A stretch of 64,000 nucleotides of DNA, taken from assembly GCF_024213195.1 (NCBI RefSeq), contig NZ_JANAVF010000001.1:620001-684000 (forward strand), written 5' to 3'. Every line of letters starts with the position of its first letter. The first letter of the stretch is position 1. This document shows, piece after piece, positions 60,331 through 64,000 of the stretch. The notes under the pieces are model-generated. The model did not search any database. It was not told the origin of the DNA and was given only the letters and a program-made list of their open reading frames with translations. The DNA is from Streptomyces sp. TBY4. Its GTDB lineage: Bacteria > Actinomycetota > Actinomycetes > Streptomycetales > Streptomycetaceae. A program made the translations under genes and the position numbers.

Positions 60331-61182
60331 GTGTACGACCCCGTTCAGCTGCGCACCTTCCTCACCGTCGCCCAGACCCTGAGCTTCACCCAGGCCGCCG
60401 CCCGGCTCGGCGTCCGCCAGTCCACGGTCAGCCAGCACGTGCGCCGGCTGGAGGAGGCCACGGGCCGGCCGCTCTTCCTGCGCGACACGCACAGCGTGGA
60501 ACTCACCGAGGACGGCGAGGCGCTGCTCGGATTCGCCCGCTCGATCCTGGAGGCGCACGAGCGCGCGGCGGCCTTCTTCGCGGGGACGCGGATCCGCGGC
60601 CGGCTGCGCTTCGGCGCCTCGGAGGACTTCGTGCTGACCCGGCTGCCGGAGATCCTGGAGGCCTTCCGGCACGAGCACCCCGAGGTGGAGCTGGAGCTGT
60701 CGGTGGAGCTTTCGGGGACCCTGCACGAGCGGCTGGACGCCGGGCGGCTGGACCTCGTACTCGCCAAGCGGCGCGGGGACGGGGACGAGCGGGGCCGGCT
60801 GGTGTGGCGGGACCGGATGGTGTGGATCGGGGCGGAGGGGCTGCGGGTGGACCCGGAGCGGCCGGTGCCGCTGATCGTCTTCCCGCCGCCGGGGATCACG
60901 CGGGCGCGGGCGCTGGACGTTCTGCAGGCGGACGGGCGGCCGTGGCGGATCGCCTGTACGAGCGGCAGCCTGAGCGGCCTGATCGCGGCGGCCCGGGCGG
61001 GGCTGGGCGTGATGGCCCATACGCGGGGGCTGATCCCGCCGGGGCTGGTCCGGGTGGGCGGCCTGCCGGACCTCGGCACGGTGGAGTTCGCCCTGCTCCG
61101 CGGCCCCCGGAGCTCCGCCGCCGCGGAAGCCCTGGCCGCGGCGATCCTGTCGGGGGCGGACCGGCTGACCCGGGCGGCGTGA
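60331..61182 (+). CDS. LysR-family transcriptional regulator
   Basis: A 283-residue LysR regulator. The HTH is at about residues 8-45 (LTVAQTLSFTQAAARLGVRQ, then STVSQHVRRLEEATGRPLF), and the remaining part is the periplasmic-binding-protein-like effector domain. GTG 60331 gives the standard family start (Tyr-Asp-Pro-Val-Gln); ATGs at 60304 and 60307 would add eight or nine atypical residues. It faces the BASS transporter gene across 66 bases and probably senses its substrate. Confidence 0.92.
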   Translation: MYDPVQLRTFLTVAQTLSFTQAAARLGVRQSTVSQHVRRLEEATGRPLFLRDTHSVELTEDGEALLGFARSILEAHERAAAFFAGTRIRGRLRFGASEDFVLTRLPEILEAFRHEHPEVELELSVELSGTLHERLDAGRLDLVLAKRRGDGDERGRLVWRDRMVWIGAEGLRVDPERPVPLIVFPPPGITRARALDVLQADGRPWRIACTSGSLSGLIAAARAGLGVMAHTRGLIPPGLVRVGGLPDLGTVEFALLRGPRSSAAAEALAAAILSGADRLTRAA

Positions 61183-61220
61183 CCGCGCCGGCGGAGCCGC
61201 TCCCCCCTCCGCGACTCCCT

Positions 61221-61241
61221 CCGGCCCGCCGGCTGGGCCGG
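61221..61241. terminator. Short hairpin after the LysR gene
   Basis: A seven-base-pair stem CCGGCCC/GGGCCGG with a seven-base loop lies 38 bases after the LysR stop. It is weaker than the other hairpins, so a terminator role is tentative. Confidence 0.45.
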
Positions 61242-61315
61242 ATCCGCGGCGAACGGGGCCGGGGCGGCGGGCGTGGCGTCGGGACTTGCGCGGGTGGCCG
61301 CGTGATGATGGCGCG

Positions 61316-61951
61316 GTGCGACTTGATCACGTGTCCTATGCGGTGGCCCGCGACAGCTTCGTCTCGACCGTCCAGTGGATCGGATCGGCCCTCGGCGCCG
61401 GTTTCGTCGACGGCGGCGTCCACCCGCGGTTCGGGACCCGCAATTTCATCCTCCCACTGAGCGGCGGCACCTACGTCGAGGTCGTCACCACGCTCGACCA
61501 CCCCGCCGCCGACCGCGCGCCCTTCGGCCAGGCGGTCGCGCGCCGCGCCGCCGAGGGCGGCGGGTGGCTCGGCTGGGTGGTCTCCGTCGACGACATCTCC
61601 CCGGTCGAGGCCCGCCTCGGGCGCACCTCGGACGAGGGCCACCGCGTCCGCCCCGACGGGTTCGACCTGAGGTGGAAGCAGATCGGCGTGCGGGAACTGA
61701 TGGAGGACCCGCAGCTTCCCTACTTCCTCCAGTGGCTGGTCCCCGCCGAGGACCGCCCGAGCGCCGACCCTCGCACCTCCACCACCATCCACGGGGTCTC
61801 CCTCGCCGGCGACGCCGCCTCCATCTCCGAGTTCCTCGGCGAACCGGCCGACCACCCCCTCGACCAGATCGACGTCACCTGGGTCGAGGACGAGGAACCG
61901 GGCCTGATCTCGGTCGAGTTCGCCACCGCCCACGGCCCGGTCACGATCTGA
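61316..61951 (+). CDS. VOC/glyoxalase-like domain protein
   Basis: A 211-residue protein with the glyoxalase-like VOC pattern: RLDHVSYAVARDSF at the start supplies a possible metal His, and FILPLSGGTYVEVVTTLDHP a strand with Glu. A second repeat begins at TTIHGVSLAGDAAS. Such proteins are dioxygenases, isomerases or antibiotic-binding proteins, and the activity here is not predictable. GTG 61316 was chosen from the family start. Alone in its unit, about 130 bases after the LysR gene. Confidence 0.8.
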   Translation: MRLDHVSYAVARDSFVSTVQWIGSALGAGFVDGGVHPRFGTRNFILPLSGGTYVEVVTTLDHPAADRAPFGQAVARRAAEGGGWLGWVVSVDDISPVEARLGRTSDEGHRVRPDGFDLRWKQIGVRELMEDPQLPYFLQWLVPAEDRPSADPRTSTTIHGVSLAGDAASISEFLGEPADHPLDQIDVTWVEDEEPGLISVEFATAHGPVTI

Positions 61952-61999
61952 CCTCCGACGACGGCCGGTACTGGGGTTGCCGTACGCCAACCGGTCGCG

Positions 62000-62704
62000 G
62001 TGCGGCGGGAATTCGTACGGAACCAACGGCACGAACGGAACGGGCAGGGGGACGCGGTACTGGGGACCGGTGAGGTCGGGCAGCGGCTGGCGGGGAAGCT
62101 GGTCTCGGTGGGGCACGAGGTCGTGATGGGGTCCCGGACGGCGGACAACGCCTCTGCCGCGCGGTGGGCTTCCGAAACGGGCGGAGGCCACGGCACCTTC
62201 GCCGATGCCGCCGCGTCCGCCGAGCTCGTCGTCAACGCGACCGGCGGGCTCGTCTCGCTCGCCGCGCTGGAGGCCGCGGGGGCGGACAACCTCCGGGGGA
62301 AGACCGTCGTGGACGTCTCCAACGCGCTGGACTTCTCCGAGGGTTTCCCGCCCAGGGTGGTCACCCCGGACGGGCACAGCGTCGCCGAGCAGCTCCAGAA
62401 GGCCTTCCCCGAGGCGCGGATCGTCAAGACGCTCAACACCATGAACAACGCGGTGATGGTCGAGCCGGGCCGGGTGCCGGGCCACCACACCGTGTTCGTG
62501 AGCGGGGACGACGCCGGAGCCAAGGCCGGGACCACCGCGCTGCTGCGTTCCTTCGGCTGGGCGCCCGCGCAGATCATCGATCTCGGCGACCTGTCGAGCG
62601 CCCGCGCCACCGAGGCGCTGATGGCGCTGTGGCTGCGCCTGTACGGGGTGCTCGGCCCGGTGGACTTCAACCTCTCCGTGGTCACGGCCCCGGCCGTGTC
62701 CTAG
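62000..62704 (+). CDS. NADPH-dependent F420 reductase-like oxidoreductase (start unclear)
   Basis: A 234-residue Rossmann protein resembling F420H2:NADP+ oxidoreductase. AVLGTGEVGQRLAGKLVSVG binds NADP, GHEVVMGSRTADNASA carries the phosphate-binding Arg, and KTVVDVSNALDFSEGFPP and VKTLNTMNNAVM line the active site. Family members start with Met-Arg-Ile just before the first strand. Here no ATG, GTG or TTG is in that place; the nearest in-frame start is GTG 62000, which gives 18 odd, Arg-rich residues and has no ribosome-binding site. A point change in the start region or an unusual start codon is possible. Otherwise intact. Confidence 0.75.
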   Translation: MRREFVRNQRHERNGQGDAVLGTGEVGQRLAGKLVSVGHEVVMGSRTADNASAARWASETGGGHGTFADAAASAELVVNATGGLVSLAALEAAGADNLRGKTVVDVSNALDFSEGFPPRVVTPDGHSVAEQLQKAFPEARIVKTLNTMNNAVMVEPGRVPGHHTVFVSGDDAGAKAGTTALLRSFGWAPAQIIDLGDLSSARATEALMALWLRLYGVLGPVDFNLSVVTAPAVS

Positions 62705-62812
62705 ACGGCCCGGCAGCGCCCGCTGGGGAGGTCTTGTGCAGGTCTTCCTTCCGTGATCACTGGTGGGTGGGCGTGGGATAGCGTCGCCGCGCCGTACGGA
62801 GAGGAGCGGTCC

Positions 62813-64000
62813 TTGCACGAGATCACCGTCCCACCGGTCGTCGCGGGCACACCCGTCGGCGGTCTGGCCGACGCCGTCTTCCTGCACGCGCGCGAGGACC
62901 CCGGCCGGATCGTGCTGGGCCGCAAGGCGGACGGGGTCTGGGGGGACGTGACCTCCGGCGAGCTAGCCGCCGAGGTGCTCGGGCTCGCCAAGGGGCTGCT
63001 GGCGCAGGGCATCCGCTTCGGGGACCGGGTGGCGATCATGTCCCGCACCCGGTACGAGTGGACGCTCTTCGACTTCGCCCTGTGGGCGATCGGCGCCCAG
63101 CCGGTGCCGGTCTATCCCTCGTCCTCCGCCGAGCAGGTGCACTGGATCCTGTACGACTCCGAGTGCACGGCCTGTGTGGTGGAGGACGAGGACCAGGCCA
63201 TGACCGTGGGCTCGGTGATCGACCGGCTGCCGCGGCTGCACCGGCTGTGGCAGCTGGACGCGGGCGCCGTGGACGGGCTCGTCCGGGACGGGGCCCAGGT
63301 CGCCGAGGACGTGGTGCACCGGCACCGGGGCGCGGTGACGCCCGACGCGACGGCCACCGTCATCTACACCTCGGGGACCACCGGGCGCCCCAAGGGCTGT
63401 GTGCTGACCCACGGCAATTTCATGTTCGAGGCCGACACGATGGTGACCCGCTGGGAGTCGGTGTTCCGGGCCGGGCCCGGTGAGCAGCCGTCCACCCTGC
63501 TCTTCCTGCCGCTCGCCCACGTCTTCGGGCGGATGGTGGAGGTGGCGGCCGTGCGCGCCCGGGTGAAGCTCGGTCACCAGCCGGTGCTGGCGGCGGCCGA
63601 ACTGCTCCCGGATCTCGCCGCGTTCCGGCCCAGCTTCGTGCTCGGGGTGCCGTACGTCTTCGAGAAGGTCTTCGCCGCCGCCCGCCGCAAGGCCGAGACC
63701 GAGGGCCGGACGGGGCCCTTCGACCGGGCGGTGGAGACGGCCGTACGGTACGCGGAGGCGCGCGAGCAGAAGGCGTTCGGCTCCGGGCCCGGGCCCTCGG
63801 CGAAGCTGCGCGTGGAGCACCAGCTCTTCGAGAAGCTGGTGTACGGGAAGGTCCGCGAGGCGCTGGGCGGCCGGGTGCGGTACGGGATGTCGGGCGGCTC
63901 GGCGATGTCGCGCCGGCTGGGGCTGTTCTTCGAGGGCGCCGGGGTCACGGTCTTCGAGGGCTACGGGCTGACGGAGTCCTGCGCGGCGGCCACCGCGAAC
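62813..64000 (+). CDS. Long-chain acyl-CoA ligase (FadD15-like), 3' end outside window
   Basis: The first 396 residues of an AMP-forming acyl-CoA ligase that activates fatty acids with ATP and CoA. The P-loop VIYTSGTTGRPKGCVLTHGN is near residue 182, LPLAHVFGRM follows near 230, and YGMSGGSAMSRRLGLFFEGA and FEGYGLTES near the end are typical of the FadD15 group. The start is TTG 62813 with GGAGAGGAG upstream, which fits the family N-terminus. The frame is open to the last base, so the C-terminal lid domain lies beyond the window. Confidence 0.92.
   Translation, partial: MHEITVPPVVAGTPVGGLADAVFLHAREDPGRIVLGRKADGVWGDVTSGELAAEVLGLAKGLLAQGIRFGDRVAIMSRTRYEWTLFDFALWAIGAQPVPVYPSSSAEQVHWILYDSECTACVVEDEDQAMTVGSVIDRLPRLHRLWQLDAGAVDGLVRDGAQVAEDVVHRHRGAVTPDATATVIYTSGTTGRPKGCVLTHGNFMFEADTMVTRWESVFRAGPGEQPSTLLFLPLAHVFGRMVEVAAVRARVKLGHQPVLAAAELLPDLAAFRPSFVLGVPYVFEKVFAAARRKAETEGRTGPFDRAVETAVRYAEAREQKAFGSGPGPSAKLRVEHQLFEKLVYGKVREALGGRVRYGMSGGSAMSRRLGLFFEGAGVTVFEGYGLTESCAAATAN

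Overview
The window looks like a piece of a Streptomyces (or close Kitasatospora-type) chromosome. Base composition is very GC-rich, codon third positions are almost all G or C, GTG and TTG starts are common, and the gene families are typical of the genus (GPP34 proteins, MAB_1171c-type membrane proteins, Tat-secreted enzymes, MmyB-type regulators, a NACHT ATPase, a Ser/Thr kinase with an extracellular tail). I see no insertion sequence, prophage, integrase or CRISPR array.

Layout. 1-9.6 kb: end of an S41 peptidase, a divergent LigD-type polymerase / ATP-dependent DNA ligase pair, a flavoprotein, a NUDIX hydrolase, a GPP34 protein, a DHA2-type drug exporter with an extra C-terminal domain, and a family 4 glycosidase. 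9.6-14.8 kb: an MmyB-type regulator divergent from a coupled HTH regulator / HExxH metallopeptidase / seven-helix membrane protein trio, then a DUF4239 protein and a Pro/Ala-rich protein. 14.9-17.9 kb: an M20 dipeptidase overlapping a YfcC-type carrier.

17.9-28.8 kb: the main accessory locus. A minus-strand operon of nine genes, most joined by 4-base stop/start overlaps, encodes a UbiG-like methyltransferase, a UbiA/MenA-like prenyltransferase, a Baeyer-Villiger-type flavin monooxygenase, a DUF2834 membrane protein, an EntA/DhbA-like dehydrogenase, PhzD, PhzE, an aromatic-ring flavin monooxygenase and a polyprenyl diphosphate synthase. A VAO-type flavoprotein is divergent. PhzE, PhzD and the dehydrogenase should make 3-hydroxyanthranilate from chorismate without phenazine assembly genes. 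The prenyl synthase, UbiA, hydroxylase and methyltransferase then suggest a ubiquinone-like route to a prenylated aminophenol or aminoquinone. I cannot match this to a known product, and it is the best candidate for an undescribed system.

28.8-41.1 kb: methionyl-tRNA synthetase, a locus of sigma-like, IclR-like and membrane proteins, a Ser/Thr kinase, and a divergent 1084-residue NACHT NTPase with a leucine-rich C-terminus (possible NLR-like phage defence). 41.1-54.7 kb: three agmatine-deiminase family genes (two Tat-secreted, one cytosolic), two near-identical TetR regulators, a repeated palindrome TGACTGAATTTTCAGTCA at the promoters of two of the deiminases, and a complete oligopeptide-type ABC transporter. 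This looks like a regulated system for extracellular agmatine or arginine-containing peptides. 54.7-64 kb: ordinary genes, including tRNA-Leu(GAG), a KAS III enzyme, FdhD, a [2Fe-2S] protein, a BASS transporter with a divergent LysR regulator, and the start of an acyl-CoA ligase cut by the window end.
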